A stretch of 64,000 nucleotides of DNA from contig VANK01000004.1 in assembly GCA_008682415.1 (NCBI GenBank), positions 372,001-436,000 on the forward strand, written 5' to 3'. Made by a program: the position numbers and the translations under genes. The notes under the pieces were generated by a model. That model worked only from the letters and a program-made list of their open reading frames with translations. It was not told the origin of the DNA and made no database searches. Every line of letters begins with the position of its first letter. Position 1 is the first letter of the stretch. The DNA comes from Acidobacteria bacterium AB60 (GTDB lineage Bacteria > Acidobacteriota > Terriglobia > Terriglobales > Acidobacteriaceae). Shown in pieces: positions 45,508 to 54,323 of this stretch.

Positions 45508-46825
45508 TTCCTCCAGATATCAAAAAAGCCCGCTCCTCCACAGAGCTGTCATCCCGCACCCTGAGCACAGCGAAGGGGAGGGATCCACCCTGAAAACTCC
45601 TTCCCATATCACAAAAGCCCCCTCCCCCACAGAGTTGTCATCCCGCAGCGCAGCGGAGGGATCCGCAGTTGCTCTTGTTGTTGCTTTTTTTCATGCTCCT
45701 GGATGCCGCAAGCCCGCTCCTCCACAGAGCTGTCATCCCGCACCCTGAGCACAGCGAAGGGGAGGGATCCACCCTGAAAACTCCTTCCCATATCAAAAAA
45801 GCCCGCTCCTCCACAGAGGTGTCATCCCGCACCCTGAGCACAGCGAAGGGGGAGGGATCCGCAGTTGCTCTTGTTGTTGCTTTTTTTCATGCTCCTGGGT
45901 GCCGCAAGCCCGCTCCCCCACAGAGCTGTCATCCCGCACCCTGAGCACAGCGAAGGGGAAGGGATCCACCCATGAAAATTCCTCCCCATATCAAAAAGCC
46001 CGCTCCTCCACAGAGCTGTCATCCCGCACCCTGAGCGCAGCGAAGGGGGAGAGATCCACAGTTGCTATTGTTGTTGCTTTTTTCATGCTCCTGGGTGCCG
46101 CAAGCCCGCTCCCCCACAGAGGTGTCATCCCGCACCCTGAGCAAAGCGAAGGGGAAGGGATCCGCAGTTGCTCTTGTTGCTGCTTTTTTTCATGCTCCTG
46201 GGTGCCGCAAGCCCGCTCCCCCACAGAGCTGTCATCCCGCACCCTGAGCACAGCGAAGGGGGAGGGATCCACCCTGAAAACTCCTTCCCATATCACAAAA
46301 GCCCGCTCCCCCACAGAGCTGTCATCCCGCACCCTGAGCAAAGCGAAGGGGAAGGGATCCACCCTGAAAATTCCTTCCCATATCAAAAAGCCCGCTCCTC
46401 CACAGAGGTGTCATCCCGCACCCTGAGCACAGCGAAGGGGAAGGGATCCGCAGTTGCTTGTTGTTGCTTTTTTTCATGCTCCTGGGTGCCGCAAGCCCGC
46501 TCCCCCACAGAGGTGTCAACCCGCACCCTGAGCACAGCGAAGGGGGAGCGATCCCGCAGTTGCTCTTGTTGTTGCCTTTTTTCATGCTCTTGGGTGCCGC
46601 AAGCCCGCTCCCCCACAGAGCTGTCATCCCGCACCCTGAGCACAGCGAAGGGGAAGGGATCCGCAGTTGCTCTTGTTGTTGCTTTTTTCATGCTCCTGCT
46701 GCCGCAAGCCCGCTCCCCCACAGAGCTGTCATCCCGCACCCTGAGCACAGCGAAGGGGGAGGGATCTGCAGTTGCTCTTGTTGTTGCCTTTTTTCATGCT
46801 CTTGGGTGCCGCAAGGCGCCATCGG
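45508..46825 (+). repeat. 13-unit non-coding array of two interleaved repeat types
   Basis: Thirteen copies of a core starting TGTCATCCCGCA and reading GAGCACAGCGAAGGGG are arranged head to tail with a unit of 85-107 bases. Five units (type A) continue with a segment ending CCATATCA; eight (type B) continue GTTGCTCTTGTTGTTGC and end CATGCTCCTGGGTGCCGCA. The order is A-B-A-B-A-B-B-A-A-B-B-B-B. Open frames exist on both strands because stops are rare in the unit, but no ribosome site or conserved protein is present. It looks like an expanded REP-type intergenic element. Confidence 0.9.
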
Positions 46826-47831
46826 AACAGTGAAGAGCGGCACCCGTAGCCACCAAACCACGAAATCTTCCCCACACCCGCAGCGCCGTCTTCCTGAGGA
46901 ACGCAGTTCCGAAGAATCAGCCATTCGACGGAGGGAGCCGCCGCCTTCAGGCCGCGGAATCAGCGACAATAAGGTCCCCCCGCGCTGCCCACAAAACCCA
47001 GCGCACAGGGACCCACCACCGCCCCGCGGAACGCACACCCCTCCGCGTCGGCCCTCCGGCTGCTCTCCAACCCTCCTACCGACGCCCCTGACAAAACCCA
47101 TTCCCCACTATTTCGGTCCACTTGCTACAAATGCGGTCGTGTATCACTGCAATCATTTCGCCTCATATTCGCCTCGAACGTTCCCTCCTCCCAAAACCTG
47201 GTGATTCCCATCACCTTCCCACGTCCCCAAAGCGCAGAAACGACCCAGGCCCAACCGGCAACTGCACAGGCAGGATTCGATGCTCCAGGCTCGTCTCTCG
47301 CCCCTCGCCTCTCCTCTCTCGCCCCTCGTCTCTCGTCGCTCGTCCCTCGTCTCTGGTCGCTCGTCTCCGCCTCTCGCCCCTCCCCAACCCCTCTCCTGTG
47401 GAAATCTTGTCAAGAGGCAAAATCCAAAATAATTCGTAAGTCCCAGTGGAATCAGCGCAAAAAACTTGCCGGAAATTGGGGGTTAATTCTGCGAACCTGC
47501 CATACTAAATACAGAGTCGAAACCGAGAGCCCCTCCCGGACCTTCCCGGAGGGGCTCTCACTTTCTGCCAACACACCGGACCGAGGACAGCCCATGCGCG
47601 CCAGCACGGACCGCCATTTGATCGCCACACCTGGCCCCTGCCCGATTCCCTCACGCCGCGCCGAATCGAGCAAGCAAGTGTGCCAGATCACATTCAGCAC
47701 GATCCTGCAACGATCCGTCTCATTCCGCAAAGCTTGCCCGGTTTTTTATGGATGCGCGCCAGAAATGGCGTCTCCGCGAAAAACGGGCTTTTCCACAGCC
47801 CGTGGAAGTGGAATGGCGCGTCGGGGCAGGG
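46826..47831. other. 1-kb gap with pyrimidine-rich tract, AT-rich stretch and an orphan hairpin
   Basis: It holds a C/T-rich low-complexity tract (about 47285-47395), an AT-rich segment (47400-47515), a strong hairpin (47525-47559) and no gene with a ribosome site. GC strand excess changes sign at its right edge. Weak DnaA-box-like sequences TGTGGAAAT (47398) and TTTTCCACA (47790) are present but isolated. Confidence 0.5.
47525..47559. terminator. Orphan 12-bp hairpin, terminator-like
   Basis: GAGAGCCCCTCC and GGAGGGGCTCTC are perfect complements with an 11-base loop. No U-tract follows on either strand and no gene ends close by on the plus strand. It may end a short transcript or the VOC transcript (minus strand), whose stop is 272 bases away. 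Confidence 0.45.
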
Positions 47832-48191
47832 TCAATCGTCTTCGGGCTGGGGCTCGGTGAACTTCAGCTCGTTGCCAAATTCATCGCGGATGCGGAAGTC
47901 GCGAGTCCCCCACGGCTTGCGCTCGATGCCCTGGGCAAAGCGCACCCCACGCTCCGTCAGCTCCTCGTAGAGCTCCGCCAGGTTGGGCGTAAAGATGTGC
48001 ACTCCCACCGGCGAGGCCGGGCGCGGGCCCTGCTTGAAGAGGTGGATCGCCACCCCGTCGCGCTCCACGATCGCGTAGTCGCGGCCCGGCAGCTGGCTCA
48101 CCGTGTGGAAGCCCAGTTGCTCGTAGAAGGCGAGGGCGCCCGGCAGGTTGGCGGCCGGGAGTTCGGGAGCGATGCGCGCCAGACGGGCCAT
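47832..48191 (-). CDS. VOC-superfamily protein (glyoxalase/bleomycin-resistance type)
   Basis: The 119-residue protein has the VOC beta-alpha-beta-beta-beta pattern: P-E-L-P-A-A-N-L-P-G-A-L-A-F-Y-E-Q-L-G-F, then the metal-site-type G-V-A-I-H-L-F and G-T-R-D-F-R-I-R-D-E-F-G-N-E-L. ATG 48191 is supported by AGGAGGAT nine bases upstream. VOC proteins are dioxygenases, lyases or resistance proteins; the reaction is not predictable. Confidence 0.82.
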   Translation of the reverse strand: MARLARIAPELPAANLPGALAFYEQLGFHTVSQLPGRDYAIVERDGVAIHLFKQGPRPASPVGVHIFTPNLAELYEELTERGVRFAQGIERKPWGTRDFRIRDEFGNELKFTEPQPEDD

Positions 48192-48347
48192 TAGCGGCAG
48201 ATCCTCCTGGGTGAACTGCGGACGAGCCGAGAGTAACACCGGCGCGTCCCCGCTGCGCATCGAAAAGTGAGAAAGGAACGCAGACCTGCACCTCGGGTTC
48301 CTTTTCGGCCGCGGCCCGCTGCGGCTATCCTAAAAAGCAAGGAAACC

Positions 48348-48782
48348 ATGAAGACGTTCACCCTTGATGAGGCTCAATCCCTGTTGCCGGTGCTGGAGGC
48401 GCTGCTGCGCCGCGCCCGGGAGAACAAGGAGGCCGCCGAACGGGTGCAGAGCGCGCTCGAAGACGTGAGCCGGCGCATCTACCTCTCCGGCGGGATGAAG
48501 GTGGACGTGGCCGCGGTGGCGCGGCAGCGCGCGGAGATGGACAGCTCCCTGCAGCGCGTAAAGGAAAGCCTGGCGGAGATCGACGCGATCGGGGTGCAGG
48601 TGAAGGACCTCGACACCGGGCTGCTGGACTTCCCTTTCCGCCTGGAGGACCAGGTGGTGCTGCTCTGCTGGCGCATGGGCGAGCCGGCGATCGAGCACTG
48701 GCACACCATGGAGTCCGGGTTCCAGGGACGCCAGCCGGTGGACGAGCGTTTCCGTCGCAAGAACGGCAACCGCCCCAACTGA
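48348..48782 (+). CDS. DUF2203 family protein
   Basis: The 144-residue protein matches DUF2203: F-T-L-D-E-A-Q-S-L-L-P at the N-terminus, a helical coiled segment, and the conserved G-L-L-D-F-P, V-L-L-C-W-R-M-G-E and I-E-H-W-H near the C-terminus. The family is small, cytosolic and uncharacterised. ATG 48348 is preceded by AAGGAAA. Confidence 0.85.
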   Translation: MKTFTLDEAQSLLPVLEALLRRARENKEAAERVQSALEDVSRRIYLSGGMKVDVAAVARQRAEMDSSLQRVKESLAEIDAIGVQVKDLDTGLLDFPFRLEDQVVLLCWRMGEPAIEHWHTMESGFQGRQPVDERFRRKNGNRPN

Positions 48783-48792
48783 GCAGCCGGCT

Positions 48793-49113
48793 CTAGGTTC
48801 CTGACTGGAATGCGCTGATCACCACCACGATCGCGAGCACGATGGCGATGAACAAAAGCCCGATGAAGGCGCGCACCGGGAGCGTTTCGAAGAGCTGCAT
48901 GTAGTGATAGTGCTTCTCGCCGCGGCGGAGGAGGGCGATGTGACCGCCCCACCATGCGGCGACTCCGGCCAGGGGGAAGCTGACGCATGTTCCGATCAGC
49001 CGGTAGACGGGGGGGACCATGGAAGCGAGTAACAGAGAAAAGCCGCTGTAGAGGAGGGCCGTTTCAAGCAACAACGCGAACCAGTAGGGAGTGGAAGATT
49101 TGCTATGGGCCAT
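48793..49113 (-). CDS. Small membrane protein, three predicted helices
   Basis: The 106-residue protein has hydrophobic segments at about 12-32, 38-60 and 82-102. No family is recognised. It lies 10 bases from the convergent DUF2203 stop. Function unknown. Confidence 0.6.
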   Translation of the reverse strand: MAHSKSSTPYWFALLLETALLYSGFSLLLASMVPPVYRLIGTCVSFPLAGVAAWWGGHIALLRRGEKHYHYMQLFETLPVRAFIGLLFIAIVLAIVVVISAFQSGT

Positions 49114-49197
49114 GGAATGGGATCGACTGATCGTCGGGATCTCTCGTTGGTCAGGGTTCCTTTCAAGACTACTCTTCGATGAGGTTGGCGCGAAGGA

Positions 49198-51642
49198 CTA
49201 ATTGCGAAGCGGCTTTCCGGTTTTAAGGGTGAAGGCGATGCGGTCCTGGGTCTTGCGCTCGCCGCACAGAGAGAGGAAGGCCTCGCGCTCGAGATCGAGC
49301 AGGTATTGCTCGGAGATGAGGGAGCCGGCGGTGATGCGTCCGCCGGCGAGGATATAGGCGGCCCAGCGGGCCACCTTCTGATCGTGTTCGGAGGCGTACC
49401 CAGCCTCGCCCATCATGAAGATGCCGGTTTCGAGGAGCGCCAGGGCGGCAAGTCCGGGAGCGGGGATCTGCGTGCGGGGGACGGGCGCGGTGTAGCCCGC
49501 CGCGACGAGGGCCTGAACCTGGGCCTTGGCGTCGAGGAGCAGGCGCTCGCGGTTGAGGGTGATCCGGTCCGATGGGGCGAAGAGGCCGAGGGTGCGGGCT
49601 TCGACGGCAGAGGTGGAGACCTTGGCCATGGCAATGGTTTCGAGGGCGCGCTTGACGGCGGTCTGCATCTCGGCGGACTGGGCAAAGCGGGAGGGAGGAT
49701 CCTTCGGATCCGGCGGGGCGAGGGCCGCGGCAGAGTCGAGGGAGCGGAGGAGCATCTCCTTGGTGCCTCCGCCGCCGGGGATGAGGCCGACGCCGGCTTC
49801 GACTAGGCCGATGTAGGTTTCGGCGTGGGGCTGGCGGCGGGCGGCGTGGAGGCACATCTCGGCGCCGCCGCCGAGGGTCATGCCGAAGGGCGCGACGATG
49901 ACAGGACGGGGGCAGAACTTGATGGCCGCGGTCATCTGCTGGAACTGGCGGATGGCCATGGAGACTTCGTCCCAGTCGCCTTCCTGCGCGGCGAGGAGGA
50001 GCTGCATGAGGTTGGCGCCGACGCTGAAGTGGTCGCGGTCGCCGGAGAGGACGAAGCCGGCGAAGTTCTTGACCGCCTCCGACTCGGGCTTGAGGACGGA
50101 GGCGACGAGGGAGACGACGTCACCGCCGATGGCGTTCTTGAGGGAGTGGAGCTGGATGCAGGCGATGTTGTCGCCGATGTCGACGAGGGAGGCGCCGGCG
50201 TTCTTTTTGACGATGCGATGGGTGCGGGCGAGGTCGGCGATGCGGGCGTGACCGGGCTGTTGCGGGATGGGCTCATAGTGTCGGGTGACGGGATTGAAGC
50301 AGTGCGGCCCGTCGGGGGAGTACCAGGAGACCGCGCCCTTGTCCGGGACAGTATCGAGAAGGGATTGGAGGGCCGGGCTGACGGGCAGGTGCATGGCCTG
50401 CATGCGGGCGGCGGTCTCGCGGACGCCGACGGCATCCATCATCTCGAACGGTCCGAGCTCCCAGTTGAAGCCGGCGCGCATGGCGCGATCGATGGACGGG
50501 GCGTCGTGGGCGGCCTCGCCGATGAGGGCAGCGGAATGGTTCCAGAGGGTAGCGAGGAGGGGCCAGAGGAAACGGGCGGCTTTGTCTTTGCCGGGGTCAT
50601 TGGCGAGGAGGAGGCGGAGGCGTTCGGGGAGGGTGGCGGCGTTCTTCGCCATTTCGAGAGAGGGGAGATTCGGCTTCGCCGAGGGGCGATATTCGAGGGA
50701 TTTGAGGTCAAGGACGTGACGTTCGTCTTTGATTTTTTTGTAGAAGCCCTGGCCGGTTTTGTCGCCCAGCCAGTTGCGGCGAACGATTTCCTGGAGGAGC
50801 GAGGAGAAGTCCCCGGTTGCAGCGCCGGCGGGGAAGTTGGCGGCGACGTGGGCGAGGACGTCGATGCCCACCATGTCGGCGAGGCGGAAGGTGCCGGTGC
50901 GGGGCCAGCCGATGGCCTGGCCGGTGAGGGCGTCGACCTCTTCGATGGTGAGGCCCTGCTGGAGCATGAGGTTGGCGGCGGTAAACATGACGGCGACGCC
51001 GAGGCGGTTGGCGATGAAGTTGGGCGTGTCGTTGGCGAGCACGATCTGCTTGCCGAGAAGGCGGTCGGCGAAGGCGGCGAAGGAGCTAAGGAGGGCGGGA
51101 TCGGTCTCGGCGAGGGGGATGATCTCGAGCAGCTGCATGTAGCGGGGGGGATTGAAGAAGTGCGTGCCGAAGAATTTTTTTCTTAGTTCTGGAACGGCGG
51201 TGGCGATTTGCGCAATAGGCAGGCCGGAGGTGTTGGTTGTGAGAACTGCTTTCGGCGCGAGGTGGGGAGCGATTCGCTGGAGGAGAGAGTGCTTGATGGC
51301 GAGGTTTTCAGCCACCGCTTCGACGATCCAGTCGCAGTCTTTGAGGGCGGGAAGGTCGTCGTCGAAGTTGCCGGGGGTGATGCGGGCGGCGTAGGCGGGG
51401 TCGTAGAAGGCGGCGGGTTTGGATTTGGCGAGACTTTCGAGGGCTGCCTGGGCCAATTTGTTCTTGTGCTGGGCGCCTTCGGGGACCATGTCCAGAAGCA
51501 GCACGGGGATGCCGGCGTTGGCAAGGTGGGCGGCGATGCGCGAGCCCATGGTGCCGGCGCCGAGGACGGCGGCGCGGCGGATGAGGAGGGGCTGGGCGGT
51601 GAGGTCGAGGGTGGGGACGGGCGAGGAGGCAAGTGTGCTCAT
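49198..51642 (-). CDS. Fused 3-hydroxyacyl-CoA dehydrogenase/enoyl-CoA hydratase (FadN-type)
   Basis: The 814-residue enzyme has the NAD-binding G-A-G-T-M-G at 28-33, the dehydrogenase signature T-N-T-S-G-L-P-I and H-F-F-N-P-P-R-Y-M, and a C-terminal crotonase domain (from about 480; A-P-F-G-M-T-L-G-G-G-A-E-M is the oxyanion loop). The order, dehydrogenase first then hydratase, is that of FadN rather than E. coli FadB. It carries out two steps of fatty-acid beta-oxidation in the cytosol. The thiolase and acyl-CoA dehydrogenase partners usually encoded next to it are absent from this window. Confidence 0.9.
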   Translation of the reverse strand: MSTLASSPVPTLDLTAQPLLIRRAAVLGAGTMGSRIAAHLANAGIPVLLLDMVPEGAQHKNKLAQAALESLAKSKPAAFYDPAYAARITPGNFDDDLPALKDCDWIVEAVAENLAIKHSLLQRIAPHLAPKAVLTTNTSGLPIAQIATAVPELRKKFFGTHFFNPPRYMQLLEIIPLAETDPALLSSFAAFADRLLGKQIVLANDTPNFIANRLGVAVMFTAANLMLQQGLTIEEVDALTGQAIGWPRTGTFRLADMVGIDVLAHVAANFPAGAATGDFSSLLQEIVRRNWLGDKTGQGFYKKIKDERHVLDLKSLEYRPSAKPNLPSLEMAKNAATLPERLRLLLANDPGKDKAARFLWPLLATLWNHSAALIGEAAHDAPSIDRAMRAGFNWELGPFEMMDAVGVRETAARMQAMHLPVSPALQSLLDTVPDKGAVSWYSPDGPHCFNPVTRHYEPIPQQPGHARIADLARTHRIVKKNAGASLVDIGDNIACIQLHSLKNAIGGDVVSLVASVLKPESEAVKNFAGFVLSGDRDHFSVGANLMQLLLAAQEGDWDEVSMAIRQFQQMTAAIKFCPRPVIVAPFGMTLGGGAEMCLHAARRQPHAETYIGLVEAGVGLIPGGGGTKEMLLRSLDSAAALAPPDPKDPPSRFAQSAEMQTAVKRALETIAMAKVSTSAVEARTLGLFAPSDRITLNRERLLLDAKAQVQALVAAGYTAPVPRTQIPAPGLAALALLETGIFMMGEAGYASEHDQKVARWAAYILAGGRITAGSLISEQYLLDLEREAFLSLCGERKTQDRIAFTLKTGKPLRN

Positions 51643-51696
51643 GAGGTCCTCGAACCTGATGAGAGTAACAGGAAGGGCGAGCTCTTAGCTGTTAGC

Positions 51697-52925
51697 TCTT
51701 AGCTATTGGCGAGCATCCCACCCGGTGTTCTTTTCACGGGGCGTCTCGGTATCCCGCCCTTGCGACAAAAGAAAATCGCAAGGACGGGGCACGGAAGCTT
51801 TGTTCTGATGCCGAGTTCCCTCCCACCCTGGCCGGAAAGGCAGGCCGGCGAGCGTCCACCCAGCTGTTAGCTCTTAGCTATTGGCGAGCATCCCACCCGG
51901 TGTTCTTTTCACGGGGTGTCTCGGCATCCCGCCCTTGCGACAAAAGAAAATCGCAAGGACGGGGCACGGAAGCTTTGTTCTGATGCCGAGTTCCCTCCCA
52001 CCCTGGCCGGAAAGGCAGGCCGGCGAGCGTCCACCCAGCTGTTAGCTCTTAGCTATTGGCGAGCATCTCACCCGGTGTTCTTTTCACGGGGCGTCTCGGT
52101 ATCCCGCCCTTGCGACAAAAGAAAATCGCAAGGACGGGGCACGGAAGCTTTGTTCTGATGCGAGTTCCCTCCCACCCTGGCCGGAAAGGCAGGCCCGGCG
52201 AGCGTCCACCCAGCCTGTTCGCTCTTAGCTATGAGCGAGCATCTCACCCGCTGTTCTTTTCACGGGGCGTCTCGGTATCCCGCCCTTGCGACAAAAGAAA
52301 ATCGCAAGGACGGGGCACGGGAGTTTTGTTCTGATGCCGAGTTCCCTCCCACTCTGGCCGGAAAGGCAGGCCGGCGAGCGTCCACCCAGCCTGTTAGCTC
52401 TTAGCTGTGAGCGAGCATCTCACCCGGTGTTCTTTTCACGGGGCGTCTCTGTATCCCGCCCTTGCGACAAAAGAAAATCGCAAGGACGGGGCACGGAAGC
52501 TTTGTTCTGATGCCGGGTTCCCTCCCACCCTGGCCGGAAAGGCAGGCCCGGCGAGCGTCCACCCAGCCTGTTCGCTCTTAGCTATGAGCGAGCATCCGAC
52601 CCGGTGTTCTTTTCACGGGGCGTCTCGGTATCCCGCCCTTGCGACAAAAGAAAATCGCAAGGACGGGGCACGGAAGTTTTGTTCTGATGCCGAGTTCCCT
52701 CCCACCCTGGCCGGAAAGGCAGGCCCGGCGAGCGTCCACCCAGCCTGTTCGCTCTTAGCTATGAGCGAGCATCTCACCCGGTGTTCTTTTCACGGGGCGT
52801 CTCGGTATCCCGCCCTTGCGACAAAAGAAAATCGCAAGGACGGGGCACGGAAGCTTTGTTCTGATGCGAGTTCCCTCCCACCCTGGCCGGAAAGGCAGGC
52901 CCGGCGAGCGTCCACCCCAGGAACG
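51697..52925. repeat. 7-copy tandem array, period 175-177 bp, each with a hairpin
   Basis: Seven direct units with near-identical sequence. The anchor TGTTCTTTTCAC occurs at 51726, 51901, 52076, 52252, 52428, 52605 and 52782. Each unit contains a hairpin CCTTGCGA-loop-TCGCAAGG inside the frame GGTATCCC...GGGGCACGG. No stop-free, ribosome-site-bearing gene fits it; open frames on the plus strand across two units are artefacts of the repeat. The unit shares its outer frame with the array at 53560-54290. Confidence 0.9.
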
Positions 52926-52975
52926 AGGATTTGTGGGTGTGGACCACGGGGTGGGGCACCCGATTTGGCTAAAGG

Positions 52976-53518
52976 CTAAGAGCTAGAGGCTGCTTTGCGG
53001 TAGAGAACGTGGCGGCGGAGGGGGTGGCCTTCGGGGAGGCGTGGGTGGTCGAAGTCGTCGGCGGGGTTGTAGGTCATGGCCAGCTTCTCCATGACACGGC
53101 GGGAGCGGCGGTTGGCGGGGACGGTGAAGGCGACGATCTCGGGGAGGGCCAGGGTGGCGAGGCCGTAGTGGAGGGCAGCACGGGCGCCCTCAGTGGCAAG
53201 ACCCTTGCCCCAGTGCTCGGCGGCGAGGCGCCAGCCGATCTCGACGCAGGGCGTGAAGTGGGCGGAGAAGGTGGGGATGTTGAGGCCGATGAAGCCGAGG
53301 AACTCGCCGGTGGCGCGCAGCTCGGCGGCCCACATGCCCAAGCCGTGGCGGTCGAAGTGGGCGTCGATGAGGGCGATCATCTCGCTGGTCTGCGCGGGCG
53401 TGAGGGGGGCGGGAAAGAACTCCATGACGCGCGGATCGGCGTTGAGGCGGAGGAAGGGCTCGCGGTCGGAGGGGCGCCAGCGGCGGAGGTCGAGGCGTTC
53501 GGTGGCGAGGGTGGGCAT
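52976..53518 (-). CDS. GNAT-family N-acetyltransferase (RimJ/RimL-type)
   Basis: The 180-residue protein starts M-P-T-L-A-T-E-R-L-D-L-R-R-W and contains G-F-I-G-L-N-I, E-I-G-W-R-L-A-A-E-H-W-G-K-G-L-A-T-E-G, the acetyl-CoA-binding loop, and V-P-A-N-R-R-S-R-R-V-M-E-K. It transfers acetyl groups from acetyl-CoA to an amine, in this subfamily often ribosomal protein termini. ATG 53518 lacks a clear ribosome site; ATG 53545 is an alternative. It is flanked by repeat arrays on both sides. Confidence 0.85.
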   Translation of the reverse strand: MPTLATERLDLRRWRPSDREPFLRLNADPRVMEFFPAPLTPAQTSEMIALIDAHFDRHGLGMWAAELRATGEFLGFIGLNIPTFSAHFTPCVEIGWRLAAEHWGKGLATEGARAALHYGLATLALPEIVAFTVPANRRSRRVMEKLAMTYNPADDFDHPRLPEGHPLRRHVLYRKAASSS

Positions 53519-53559
53519 GGGGATGATGGTAAAGGCGAGGGGCATGGGGGCGAATCTCT

Positions 53560-54290
53560 TAGCTTTTAGTTCCTCGGGCGCGGTATCCCACCCTCGGCGC
53601 AAAGGAGAGGGCTGGGTGAGGGTCTTGGTATCCCATGTCGAGAGACAAGGGCCAAGTACCAAGGGCCGAGCGTCGTGCGGGAACGGAGAGGGCTGGGGTG
53701 GGGTCGTGGTATCCCATGTCTCCAACTGCGGGAGACATGGGGCACCCTCGATCGTGCGAGAACGTGGATATGGCTGGGTGGGGTTCGTGCTATCCCATGT
53801 CTCCAACAGCGGGAGACATGGGGCACCCTCGGTCGTGCGAGAACGTGGATATGGCTGGGTGGGGTTCGTGCTATCCCATGTCTCGAACTGCGGGAGACAT
53901 GGGGCACCCTCGGTCGTGGGAGAGCGGAGATGGTTGGGGTAGGTTTGTGCTGTCCCGCCATAGGCGCACACGACGCGCCTAGAACGGGGCACCCTCCGTC
54001 GTGGGAGAGCGGAGATGGCTGGGTGGGGTTCGTGCTATCCCATGTCTCGAACTGCGGGAGACATGGGGCACCCTCGGTCGTGGGAGAGCGGAGATGGTTG
54101 GGGTAGGTTTGTGCTGTCCCGCCCTAGGCGCAAAAATGCGCGCCTAGAACGGGGCACCCTCGGTCGTGCGAGACGGAGAGGGCTGGGTGAGGGTTCGTGG
54201 TATCCCATGTCGAGAGACAAGGGCCAAGTACCAAGGGCCAAGGGCCGAGCGTCGTGCGGGAACGCAGAGGGCTGGGGTGGGGAGCGATGG
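53560..54290. repeat. Nine-unit array of hairpin elements with a constant frame
   Basis: About nine units of 75-90 bases share the frame TATCCC ... GGGGCACCCTCG and a GGTGGGGTT-like linker. The hairpin inside changes: several have ATGTCTCC/GGAGACAT (for example 53706-53745, 53789-53830, 53869-53910, 54031-54070), two have a TAGGCGC/GCGCCTA stem (53947-54000 and 54110-54160), and the outer ones carry shorter variants. The stem changes but stays complementary. Frames are open in places, but no gene is supported. Confidence 0.85.
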
Positions 54291-54323
54291 GGAGGCGTTG
54301 GTAGACTGGGGCGGGTTTGTGCG

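Noticed and set aside
45508..46825. Long open frames through the repeat array on both strands
   Set aside because: The frames come from repetition of a stop-poor unit; there is no ribosome site, start or family match, and the repeats of nucleotide sequence ignore codon phase.
47390..47800. Origin of replication with DnaA boxes
   Set aside because: Only two imperfect boxes (TGTGGAAAT and TTTTCCACA), spaced 390 bases, and no dnaA or dnaN; skew is noted separately.
51697..52925. CRISPR array
   Set aside because: Units are contiguous at 176 bp with no unique spacers, and no cas gene is nearby.
53560..54290. CRISPR or tRNA cluster
   Set aside because: Hairpins vary in stem without a spacer-repeat pattern, and no cloverleaf with CCA-type acceptor is seen.
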